Below, piece after piece: positions 6,984-13,131 of a DNA stretch of 13,131 bases. The notes beneath the pieces were generated by a model that saw nothing but the letters and a program-made list of their open reading frames with translations, did no database searches and had not been told where the DNA came from. A program made the position numbers and the translations under genes. Numbering within the stretch: the stretch's first letter is position 1; every line of letters starts with the position of its first letter. The DNA lies in NCBI GenBank assembly GCA_937926875.1, contig CALBAX010000083.1, positions 1 through 13,131 of the forward strand, given 5' to 3'. Source of the DNA: an uncultured Desulfovibrio sp. GTDB taxonomy: Bacteria > Desulfobacterota > Desulfovibrionia > Desulfovibrionales > Desulfovibrionaceae.

Positions 6984-7775
6984 TCAGCACTGCAGGATGG
7001 AAGAGACCAGCAACTGGGAATAAGGATGCTGCGGATCGTCCAGGACCTGATCCGTCAGACCGGTCTCCGCCACTTCCCCGTGGTACATGACGATCAGACG
7101 GTGCGAGAGCAGCCGGGCCACCGCCAGGTCGTGGGTCACGAGCACCACGGCCAGCCCCATGTCGCGCACCAGATGGCGCAGCAGGTCCAGCAGACGGGCC
7201 TGGACAGACACGTCCAGACCGCCGGTAGGCTCGTCCATGAAGACGAGGCGCGGCGTGGTCACCAGATTGCGGGCGATCTGCAGACGCTGCTGCATGCCAC
7301 CGGAATACTGGGACGGCGTATCGTCCACGCGCTGCACGGGGATCTCTACCCGTTCCAGCCAGTCCAGGGCCGTGGCCCGCAGATCCCCGTAATGCCGGGC
7401 ACCGTTGGCCATGAGGCGTTCACCGATGTTGGCACCAGCACTGACCGACATGCGCAGGCCATCGCGGGGATGCTGATGGACGAATCCCAGCTCGGTACGC
7501 AGCAGACGGCGACGATAAGCTTCATCCAGGCTGTGGATATCCAGCACGCTGCCGTCAGCTGCCGTGTAATGGACATGCCCGGCGGAAGGTTCCAGACGGC
7601 CGGAAAGCATGTTCAGCAGCGTGCTCTTGCCGGAGCCGGATTCCCCCACGATGCCGAGGACTTCCCCGGGCCACAGATCCAGCGAAACGTCCTTGCAGCC
7701 GATGCGGCTGCCGTAACGCCGCGTCAGCTGGCGGGCGGAGAGGACGGGATCAAGATTGGTATCCAAGAGGCTCAC
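6984..7775 (-). CDS. phnK: C-P lyase ABC-type subunit PhnK
   Basis: A 263-residue ABC-type ATPase that docks on the PhnGHIJ core and is needed for C-P bond cleavage in vivo. Walker A is GESGSGKS (44-51), the signature is QYSGGMQQRLQIARN (156-170), Walker B is LVFMDE (177-182) followed by PTGGLDVSVQ, and the switch His is H215 in VTHD. SVSAGANIGERLM and the final HPYSQLLVSS are typical of PhnK and of the related DppD/DppF ATPases. The start is GTG 7775, two bases after the phnJ stop, with GGAGGGG 8 bases upstream. E. coli PhnK has 252 residues; the small excess is N-terminal. Because the window also has an orphan Dpp-like permease pair, it is worth stating that this gene belongs to the C-P lyase by position and sequence, not to that transporter. 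Confidence 0.95.
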   Translation of the reverse strand: MSLLDTNLDPVLSARQLTRRYGSRIGCKDVSLDLWPGEVLGIVGESGSGKSTLLNMLSGRLEPSAGHVHYTAADGSVLDIHSLDEAYRRRLLRTELGFVHQHPRDGLRMSVSAGANIGERLMANGARHYGDLRATALDWLERVEIPVQRVDDTPSQYSGGMQQRLQIARNLVTTPRLVFMDEPTGGLDVSVQARLLDLLRHLVRDMGLAVVLVTHDLAVARLLSHRLIVMYHGEVAETGLTDQVLDDPQHPYSQLLVSSILQC

Positions 7776-7777
7776 GG

Positions 7778-8677
7778 CTATTTCCCCTCCCTGGAAGCGG
7801 CATCACCGCCCTGTTCGGCCATACGCCGGGCACAGTTGTCGGTATCGGAACAGACGAACATGCGCGTCCCGGCGTCATCCATGACGATCTCGTCCAGATA
7901 GGTGTCTGTGGCGCCGCAGATGGCGCAGCACTGGTCCCAGCTCTGGGGCGTGAAGGGGTAATCCTCAAAGTCGAGACTGACCACATCCGTATAGGGCGGG
8001 ATGGCGTAGATGCGCTTTTCCCGGCCGGCGCCGAAAAGCTGCAGTGCCGGGCACTGGTGCATCTTGGGGTTGTCGAAACGCGGGATGGGCGACGGGCTCA
8101 TGATGTAGCGGCCATTGACCTTCACGGGGTAATCGAAGCCGGTGGCGATATCGCCGTGCCGCATGATGTCCTCATACAGTTTGATACTCATGATGCCGTA
8201 TTCTTCCAGCGCATGCAGGGTACGGGTCTCCTTTTCGCTGGGTTCGAGCCAGCGCAGGGGCTCCGGCATGGGCACCTGGTAGACCATGATCTGATCCTCG
8301 CGCAGGGGCTGCTCGGGGATGCGATGGCGGGTCTGGATGATGCTGGCTTCCCCGGTGTGGGTGGTCGTGGTCACGGCCGCGGTGCGTTCGAAAAAGCGGC
8401 GGATGGAAACGGCATTGGTCGTATCGTCCGAGCCCTGGTCGATGACCTTGAGCACGTCGTCCCGGCCGATGATGCTGGCCGTGACCTGGATGCCGCCCGT
8501 CCCCCAGCCGTAGGGCATGGGCATCTCCCGGCTGGCAAAAGGCACCTGGTAGCCGGGGATGGCCACTGCCTTGAGCAGGGCCCGGCGCACCATGCGCTTG
8601 GTGCCTTCATCGAGATAGGCAAAATTGTAGCCTTCCAGCCCGAAAGCCGAAGGCGTGGTCGTCAGGTTCTCAGGCAT
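7778..8677 (-). CDS. phnJ: C-P lyase radical SAM subunit PhnJ
   Basis: A 299-residue protein, the catalytic subunit that uses S-adenosylmethionine and a [4Fe-4S] cluster to cleave the C-P bond of ribose 1-phosphonate 5-phosphate. It releases the hydrocarbon and 5-phosphoribosyl 1,2-cyclic phosphate. Nearly the whole length matches PhnJ, for example GYNFAYLDEGTKRM, AIPGYQVPF and MPMPYGWGTGGIQ. The PhnJ-specific cysteines are C251 and C254 (CAIC), C276 (FVCSDTD) and C282, corresponding to E. coli C241, C244, C266 and C272. The glycyl-radical residue G32 of E. coli corresponds to G42 here. An extra Cys (C250) directly precedes the cluster motif. ATG 8677 is chosen for GGAGG 6 bases upstream and overlaps phnI by 8 bases. 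About ten residues precede the E. coli start point. Confidence 0.97.
   Translation of the reverse strand: MPENLTTTPSAFGLEGYNFAYLDEGTKRMVRRALLKAVAIPGYQVPFASREMPMPYGWGTGGIQVTASIIGRDDVLKVIDQGSDDTTNAVSIRRFFERTAAVTTTTHTGEASIIQTRHRIPEQPLREDQIMVYQVPMPEPLRWLEPSEKETRTLHALEEYGIMSIKLYEDIMRHGDIATGFDYPVKVNGRYIMSPSPIPRFDNPKMHQCPALQLFGAGREKRIYAIPPYTDVVSLDFEDYPFTPQSWDQCCAICGATDTYLDEIVMDDAGTRMFVCSDTDNCARRMAEQGGDAASREGK
7784..7790 (-). promoter_or_regulatory. Ribosome binding site for the GTG start of phnK
   Basis: GGAGGGG on the - strand lies inside the last codons of phnJ and 8 bases before GTG 7775. Its strength compensates for the GTG start and suits a subunit that must be made with PhnJ. Confidence 0.65.
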
Positions 8678-9842
8678 GGCTGGCCTCCGCATGCTGTTCG
8701 GACGCGGCAGCAGCCTGCTCTTCCGCGTGCTTGCGTTCCCGCAGCTGGCGGATCAGGGAAAGTTCCGCCTGAAAGTCCACATAGTGCGGCAGTTTGATGT
8801 GCTGCACGAAACCGGACGCATCCACGTTGTCCCCATGCATGAGCACGAATTCGGGATCCTGGGCAGGGCCGATCCGGTCTTCCTGCAATTCCTGGGCACG
8901 CAGGGCGCGGTCCACGATGGACATGGACAGGGCCTTGCGTTCGTTGTTGCCGAAAACGAGCCCGTAACCGCGGGTGAAGCAGGGCTCAAGGGCACGGCCG
9001 GTGTACCGGCTGACCATGTCGCATTCGGTGAGCTCCACTTCGCCCAGAGTGATGGCAAAGCCCAGCTCTTCCGGGATGATGGTCAGCTCCACGAAGCCGC
9101 GGCGCAGTTCCCCGGTGAAAGGATGGACAGCGCCGTAGCCGCGCTGGGTGGAATAGGCCATGCCCAGCAAAAAGCCTTCATCGGCACGGGCCATGGATTG
9201 CAGGCGTACGGCCCGGTCCCCGGAACCGTCAGCCGGCAGCTCCAGCGGCTGGCGGGTGATGTCCGGGCAATCATTGCCTTCATGCGAAGGGGCCACAGAT
9301 TCCATCAGGCCTTCGCTGCCCAGAGCCTCCATGGCTCTGGGCAGCGGCTCCTGCAGAAGGGCCTGCGTATCGGCCGCCATCATCGCCAGATCTTCCGCCG
9401 TCCTTGCGGGCTCTACGTCCCGGAGGTCCGTCCCCTGCACAGCCAGACCGCGATCCAGCAGGCGATGCGTATAGTCAAAGGTTGATCCCAGGATCTGGCC
9501 GCCGGGCAGATCCTTCCAGGTGGCGGAGATACGCCGCTCCACCCGCATGCGGGAAGTATCCATAGGCTCGGAGACACCGAAACGCGGCAGGGTCGTGCGG
9601 TAGGCCCGCAGCAGGAAGATGGCTTCCACGGCATCCCCCTGGGCCTGCTTGAAGGCCAGCGCGGCCAGTTCGGGGCTGTACAGGGAGCCTTCAGCCATGA
9701 TGCGGTCCACGGCCAGCTTGAGCTGCCCTGCCAATTGTTCAAGTGTTACTTCAGGAATTTGCACATCGCCCCGCCGCTCCCGGGCAAGCAGGGCATGTGC
9801 CGCGGCAATGGCTTTTTCGCCACCTTTTACAGCTACATACAT
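8670..9842 (-). CDS. phnI: C-P lyase core subunit PhnI
   Basis: A 390-residue subunit of the PhnGHIJ core. With PhnG, PhnH and PhnL it catalyses displacement of adenine from ATP by the phosphonate, giving ribose 1-phosphonate 5-triphosphate; alone the E. coli protein is a nucleosidase. Hallmarks are the N-terminal MYVAVKGGEKAIAAAH, then SLYSPELAALAFKQAQGD, the SATWKDLPGGQILGST region, and RGYGAVHPFTGELRRG. The latter contains conserved His and Glu residues. E. coli PhnI is 354 residues; the excess is mainly a C-terminal tail (about residue 365 on) rich in Ala, Glu, Gln and His. The ATG overlaps the end of phnH by 10 bases and the gene's end overlaps phnJ by 8, so it is tightly coupled on both sides. 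Confidence 0.96.
   Translation of the reverse strand: MYVAVKGGEKAIAAAHALLARERRGDVQIPEVTLEQLAGQLKLAVDRIMAEGSLYSPELAALAFKQAQGDAVEAIFLLRAYRTTLPRFGVSEPMDTSRMRVERRISATWKDLPGGQILGSTFDYTHRLLDRGLAVQGTDLRDVEPARTAEDLAMMAADTQALLQEPLPRAMEALGSEGLMESVAPSHEGNDCPDITRQPLELPADGSGDRAVRLQSMARADEGFLLGMAYSTQRGYGAVHPFTGELRRGFVELTIIPEELGFAITLGEVELTECDMVSRYTGRALEPCFTRGYGLVFGNNERKALSMSIVDRALRAQELQEDRIGPAQDPEFVLMHGDNVDASGFVQHIKLPHYVDFQAELSLIRQLRERKHAEEQAAAASEQHAEASHA
8684..8688 (-). promoter_or_regulatory. Ribosome binding site fixing the phnJ start
   Basis: GGAGG on the - strand, 6 bases before ATG 8677 and inside the end of phnI. It rules in favour of this start over the in-frame ATG at 8692. Confidence 0.7.
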
Positions 9843-10471
9843 TGGGATACCTCATCTGCGGCAGGAGTCAGGCAGGTCGTACGGGGCAGGCCGGTCAGGC
9901 GGCCCGGCCCGCAAAGCAGCATGTCCACACCCAGCGGGAATCGCTCATGGTTGCTCCGCCACTGGGACAGGAAATCCTCCGGCATACGGCAGGAAAAATC
10001 ACAGCTCCCCACGATGCCGGGGCCGGAAGCGGTGACGCCGGCCGTTTCCATCACCTCTACCCCACCAAGGCAGATGGTCGTGGAACGATCCGGGTATTCT
10101 GCCTCTCCCTGATGGAAGCAGCGCAAGTCAGGCAGTGCTTCCGTACCGGGGACGAAGGCGAATGCGGCCTGGGTGGGCTCGGCCACCAGAACCGTGCCGC
10201 AGTGGAAACGGAACCAGGCCCTGACATCTTCCGTATCCAGCCCGGGAGCCAGCCAGACCGTGGTCTCGTTATCGCACAGCGAAAGGGCCAGGGCTGCCAG
10301 TTCCGGGCTCAGCCCGGCAGGCAGTGCATCCGCGGCGGCATGCGCCGGACAGGGGACGAAAGCATGCGCCTGGGCAGGCCGGGACAGAGCGGTAAGGGCC
10401 AGGCGGAACACCTGCTGTGCCTGTCCCACAGGATCTGTCCAGGACAGGCGGGAACATTGCTGGTCGCTCAC
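9833..10471 (-). CDS. phnH: C-P lyase core subunit PhnH
   Basis: A 212-residue subunit of the C-P lyase core, somewhat longer than E. coli PhnH (194). Family features include the N-terminal QAQQVFRLALTALSRP, a central ALALSLCDNETTVWL block, the FVPGTEALPDLRCFHQGEAEYPDRSTT segment, and a C-terminal SGPGI with NHERFPLGVDMLL. PhnH adopts a PLP-transferase-like fold without PLP in E. coli and scaffolds PhnG, PhnI and PhnJ; that is family knowledge. The start is GTG 10471, which overlaps the phnG stop by four bases (GTGA), with GGAG about 10 bases upstream. A longer in-frame reading from 10630 lies inside phnG and is rejected. Confidence 0.93.
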   Translation of the reverse strand: MSDQQCSRLSWTDPVGQAQQVFRLALTALSRPAQAHAFVPCPAHAAADALPAGLSPELAALALSLCDNETTVWLAPGLDTEDVRAWFRFHCGTVLVAEPTQAAFAFVPGTEALPDLRCFHQGEAEYPDRSTTICLGGVEVMETAGVTASGPGIVGSCDFSCRMPEDFLSQWRSNHERFPLGVDMLLCGPGRLTGLPRTTCLTPAADEVSQCM

Positions 10472-10911
10472 TGGTCTTCTCCGCGGACAAAGGTGAAAAA
10501 GTTGACTTTCGTACCTGCCGCATCGCGGGCGGCAGCCTTTCTTTTTGCCTCGATGGACTGTTCCAGGCAGGGGCGCAGCTTTTCGTCCAGCAACGCCGCG
10601 TAGCCTTCCTGCTGCCACAGGGCATCGCACAGGGCCGCCAGTTCCGCATGGCGGGGGGCTTCCCCCATGATCCAGGCATGACCAAGCGTCTTTTCGTCCA
10701 GCCGGACGACACAGCGGGTGACCAGAACTTCCCCTACGTTGAAGACATCGCCGACATTGCCGACACGTCCCCGGGCCATCACGAGCCCCGTTTCGGGCCC
10801 GCGCACAATGCGGTAGCCAGGCAGGCTGATCCCGGACAGAGCCTCATCAAGGCAGGTATCCGGGGCAAGCGCCAGCAGGCGCATGCGTTCCTGCCGCAAA
10901 CTCATGTTCAT
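10468..10911 (-). CDS. phnG: C-P lyase core subunit PhnG
   Basis: A protein of 147 residues, close to E. coli PhnG (150). PhnG binds PhnH, PhnI and PhnJ and is required for the nucleosidyl-transfer step. Recognisable segments are SLRQERMRLLALA at the N-terminus, RGPETGLVMARGRVGN, the GEVLVTRCVVRL strand, GHAWIMGEAPRHAELAALCDAL, and the C-terminal VNFFTFVRGED, which matches VDFFTMVRGDN in E. coli. The start is uncertain. ATG 10911 has GGA six bases upstream (10918-10920); ATG 10905 also fits the family length; ATG 10941 would overlap the preceding gene by 8 bases without a good ribosome binding site. The stop overlaps the phnH start by four bases. Confidence 0.93.
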   Translation of the reverse strand: MNMSLRQERMRLLALAPDTCLDEALSGISLPGYRIVRGPETGLVMARGRVGNVGDVFNVGEVLVTRCVVRLDEKTLGHAWIMGEAPRHAELAALCDALWQQEGYAALLDEKLRPCLEQSIEAKRKAAARDAAGTKVNFFTFVRGEDQ

Positions 10912-10933
10912 GATACTTCCAATAGTCATTATG

Positions 10934-11680
10934 TTAGGCATTCCCGGCCCGCGCCAAAGCGAAGCGGGTTGTCAGGCGAAAGGGCAGCACCCGGTCCGTC
11001 TGGCAAAAAAGACATACAGAATCCATGGTCAGAGGCCTGTCGATGACAGGCTCAAGATACTGGTTCAGGGCCGCTTCCACCTGCTCCGCCCCCTCAGGAG
11101 GCAGGGGACCTGTCAGGGTGATGTGGAAACGGAACAGATCCAGCACATGGTGATAGCCCCAGCGCAGGAGGTTGCGCCGTTCATCACCGCTCAGGGGCTC
11201 CCGCCGTTCCACGTCCCTCTGGTCGAGAGGGGCCCGGAAACGCTCCAGCTCCGTCACGCAATCCCGCTCCAGAGCGGCCATGGCCGATTCCGACACGGCA
11301 TCCCCCTGCCGGGGGACCAGAGCCAGAAAGGAGGCCTGGCGCTCACCAGAATGGACGGGCAGCCGTTGCAAGCCCAGCGGCGCCGTAAGCCAGGAAGCAT
11401 GGCGTTCCGCCACCTTCCGGCAGGCATCCTTCAGGGCGGCAAGCATGCCCTCCGAGGTGGAGCGCAGCTCAAAAGGTGCCTTGAGCGTGGCATGCAGACC
11501 GTAATGGGCCGGCGTTTTGGCCAGGGATGCCCACAAGTCGTGCTCCACTCCCGCAGGAGCCACGGGGCCGCCCGGCAGGTGGCTGCCGTCCCGGCAGTCC
11601 TGGCCGAACAGGGGAGCCACCAGACGGTACAGGGGCTCGTCCCTGCGGGGGGCGTAATAGAGGGCGTAACGGGCGGCCAT
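10934..11680 (-). CDS. DUF1045 protein of phn operons, putative 2H-type cyclic phosphodiesterase
   Basis: A 248-residue soluble protein matching the DUF1045 'putative phosphonate metabolism protein' family seen in many phn operons that are not of the E. coli type. It opens with RYALYYAPRRDEPLYRLVAPLFGQD. The two HxT motifs, HATLKAPF (H63, T65) and FRFHITLTG (H186, T188), are spaced as in 2H phosphoesterases, whose paired histidines open cyclic phosphodiesters. C-P lyase makes 5-phosphoribosyl 1,2-cyclic phosphate, which E. coli opens with PhnP. No phnP is in this window, so DUF1045 may take that role; this is inference. It starts one base after the phnE stop with no clear ribosome binding site, suggesting coupling, and ends 22 bases before the chosen phnG start. 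Confidence 0.9.
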   Translation of the reverse strand: MAARYALYYAPRRDEPLYRLVAPLFGQDCRDGSHLPGGPVAPAGVEHDLWASLAKTPAHYGLHATLKAPFELRSTSEGMLAALKDACRKVAERHASWLTAPLGLQRLPVHSGERQASFLALVPRQGDAVSESAMAALERDCVTELERFRAPLDQRDVERREPLSGDERRNLLRWGYHHVLDLFRFHITLTGPLPPEGAEQVEAALNQYLEPVIDRPLTMDSVCLFCQTDRVLPFRLTTRFALARAGNA

Positions 11681-11681
11681 C

Positions 11682-12479
11682 TTACAGCACCATCTTGCGC
11701 AGACGCTGGGAAAGCAGGTCGAACAGGGTCACCACCAGCACGATGATGGCCATGACCGCACAGGTCTGCTGGAAGTTGAAGCTGCGGAACAGTTCCCACA
11801 GCACCATGCCTATACCGCCGGCGCCGACCATGCCCACCACGGTGGCAGAACGCACATTGGCTTCGAAGCGGTACAGGGAGTACGATATCCACAGGGGGAA
11901 CACCTGGGGGATGACCCCGAAGATGATCTCTTCCAGAAAGCTGGCCCCGGTAGAGCGGACGCCTTCCACCGGTGCGACCTCTATGGCCTCCACCGCCTCG
12001 GAAAAGAGTTTGGCCAGCGTGCCCGTGGTGTGCACCCAGAGGGCCAGCACACCGGCAAAGGGCCCAAGACCCACGGCGACCACGAACATCATGGCGAAGA
12101 CCATCTCGTTGATGGCGCGGGCCGCGTCCATGAGACGGCGCACCGGCTGGCAGATCCACCAGGGGGCGATATTCTCGGAAGACATGATGCCCAGTGGCAC
12201 CGCGCAGATGACCGCCAGCAAGGTGCCCCAGATCGCCACATGCAGGGTGACGATCATTTCTTCCACGTACATGCGCCAGTCCGTGAAGTCCGGCGGGAAG
12301 AAATCGGCTATCAGGGTAAGGATGTTGCCGCCCTGCTCCACCAGCGCCATGGGCTTCATCTCGGCACCGCGCCAAGCCCAGGCCAGCATGGCCAGGACAA
12401 GGGCCCAGATGACCAGGCGGAAGGTCTCGGCGCGCAGATCGCGTGGCGGCTGCAGGGCCATTTTCATTTCAGCTTCCAT
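11682..12479 (-). CDS. phnE: Phosphonate ABC transporter permease PhnE
   Basis: A 265-residue inner-membrane protein of the BPD_transp_1 type. Likely membrane segments are at about 19-38, 74-100, 124-150, 205-228 and 240-258. The region FRSFNFQQTCAVMAIIVLVV near the C-terminus and the block ARAINEMVFAMMFVVAVGLGPFAGVLAL are strong PhnE hallmarks. The EAA-type loop for contact with the ATPase PhnC is around AVEAIEVAPVEGVRSTGAS (about 162-180). With PhnD (binding protein, next upstream) and PhnC (ATPase, expected outside the window) it forms the phosphonate importer. It starts 30 bases after the phnD stop, and its stop lies one base from the DUF1045 start. Length is close to E. coli PhnE (about 259-276 depending on start). 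Confidence 0.95.
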   Translation of the reverse strand: MEAEMKMALQPPRDLRAETFRLVIWALVLAMLAWAWRGAEMKPMALVEQGGNILTLIADFFPPDFTDWRMYVEEMIVTLHVAIWGTLLAVICAVPLGIMSSENIAPWWICQPVRRLMDAARAINEMVFAMMFVVAVGLGPFAGVLALWVHTTGTLAKLFSEAVEAIEVAPVEGVRSTGASFLEEIIFGVIPQVFPLWISYSLYRFEANVRSATVVGMVGAGGIGMVLWELFRSFNFQQTCAVMAIIVLVVTLFDLLSQRLRKMVL

Positions 12480-12509
12480 AACGATGCGTTCCTTGTGCCC
12501 TGTCCCCGC

Positions 12510-13131
12510 TTACTTGCCGAGTGCGGCCAGCTTGCGTTCGATCTCGGCGATCTTGGCGGCCTTTTCCTTGGCATCCATATCCTTGTTGCCTTCCAGCACC
12601 GTCTTGGCACGGAACAGCTCCAGCTGGCGCAGGGGGATCAGCTGGCTGTTGTCGGATTTGATGAAGGGGCCCCACTGCAGGGCGGTCAGGATCTTGCGGG
12701 CCCGCTCCACGTTCTCGCCCTTCACGCCGTAACTGAAGATGAAGTCCGCGATCTTTTTCTTGGTCTCGTCGGACAGATCCTTGCGCCAGACCAGGGGGTC
12801 GCTGGGGATAAGGGGGGACTTCCAGATCACGCGCAGTTCCTTGGCCTTTTCGGGAGCGGTGATGGCCAGACGGGCCAGACCTTCATTGTTGCAGGTCGCC
12901 ACGTCCACGGTATTGTTGGCTACGGACAGCGCATTGGCCTCGTGATTGGCAGATACGGTACGGGCAAAGATCTTCTGGGGATCCTTGCCGTTTTTGGCAA
13001 AGACGTAATAGCCGGGCACCAGGAAGCCGGATGTGGAGTTGGGGTCACCATTGCTGAAGCTCAGCTTGGAGGCTTGGGCAAACATGTCGTCGAGGTTCTG
13101 GAGCGGGCTCTTCTTGTTGACGATCAGGCAG
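12510..13131 (-). CDS. phnD: Phosphonate ABC transporter substrate-binding protein PhnD, partial
   Basis: The 5' end lies beyond the right edge; about 206 codons are visible, reading from 13130. PhnD is the periplasmic protein that captures phosphonates and delivers them to PhnE. Visible hallmarks are VNKKSPLQNLDDM at the edge, then GDPNSTSGFLVPGYYVFAKNG, which contains the conserved ST-G phosphonate-binding stretch. VANNTVDVATCNNEGLARL and IWKSPLIPSDPLVWRKDL follow, both typical of the C-terminal half. The signal peptide and the first 100 or so residues are missing from view. The extreme C-terminus (about the last 50 residues) is rich in Lys, Glu and Ala and looks helical. A start at 13085 would be internal to the domain and is rejected. 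Confidence 0.94.
   Translation of the reverse strand, partial: CLIVNKKSPLQNLDDMFAQASKLSFSNGDPNSTSGFLVPGYYVFAKNGKDPQKIFARTVSANHEANALSVANNTVDVATCNNEGLARLAITAPEKAKELRVIWKSPLIPSDPLVWRKDLSDETKKKIADFIFSYGVKGENVERARKILTALQWGPFIKSDNSQLIPLRQLELFRAKTVLEGNKDMDAKEKAAKIAEIERKLAALGK

Noticed and set aside
6984..7775. Reading phnK as the missing ATPase of the DppB/DppC-type permeases.
   Set aside because: Sequence hallmarks and position between phnJ and phnL fit PhnK, and it is on the opposite strand in a separate operon.
6981..7901. A 306-codon + strand frame opposite phnK and the end of phnJ.
   Set aside because: Antisense to two genes with complete ATPase and radical SAM motifs; no recognisable domain of its own.
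11431..12375. A 314-codon - strand frame overlapping phnE and the DUF1045 gene in another frame.
   Set aside because: Gly/Arg/His-rich alternative frame of two recognised genes on the same strand.
11527..12732. A 401-codon + strand frame opposite phnE and phnD.
   Set aside because: Ser/Arg/Thr-rich shadow of membrane-protein coding sequence; no start signal and no family resemblance.

Overview
The window is GC-rich, densely packed bacterial DNA that probably comes from a Desulfovibrionaceae-type member of the Desulfobacterota. That guess rests on the short RdgC variant, its characteristic uncharacterised neighbour, and general protein resemblance remembered from that group; no search was run. 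There are two convergent blocks of genes separated by about 210 bases of non-coding DNA. No rRNA, tRNA, insertion sequence, prophage or CRISPR array is visible.

Left block, + strand, 1-4235: the 3' end of an rdgC-like gene, a conserved uncharacterised gene, two DppB/DppC-type ABC transporter membrane subunits, and the DNA-repair ATPase gene recN. The spacers are 16, 15, 1 and 9 bases, so the five genes look like one transcription unit. It is an odd mixture, with a peptide/nickel-class permease pair that lacks any visible binding protein or ATPase sitting between two recombination genes.

Centre, 4236-4449: an AT-rich inverted repeat just after recN, some folded-looking sequence, and a perfect 18-bp stem hairpin that can serve as a terminator for both converging blocks.

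Right block, - strand, 4450-13131 (transcribed right to left): a phosphonate transport and carbon-phosphorus (C-P) lyase operon. The order is phnD (5' part outside the window), phnE, a DUF1045 gene, phnG, phnH, phnI, phnJ, phnK, phnL, phnM, phnN. PhnD and PhnE import phosphonates. PhnG-H-I-J form the C-P lyase core with ATPases PhnK and PhnL. PhnI attaches the phosphonate to ribose in place of adenine, PhnM removes pyrophosphate, PhnJ (radical SAM) cleaves the C-P bond to a hydrocarbon plus 5-phosphoribosyl 1,2-cyclic phosphate, a phosphodiesterase opens the ring, and PhnN phosphorylates ribose 1,5-bisphosphate to PRPP. No phnP, phnO or phnF is present in the window. The DUF1045 protein carries two HxT motifs of the 2H phosphoesterase type and is the obvious candidate for the missing ring-opening step. 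Genes overlap or nearly touch almost throughout, and several start at GTG, as expected for translational coupling of a multi-subunit complex.

Nothing here is clearly a wholly new system. The points of most interest are the DUF1045/PhnP question, the orphan permease pair inside a recombination operon, the bidirectional terminator, and a G8 run near the recN 3' end.
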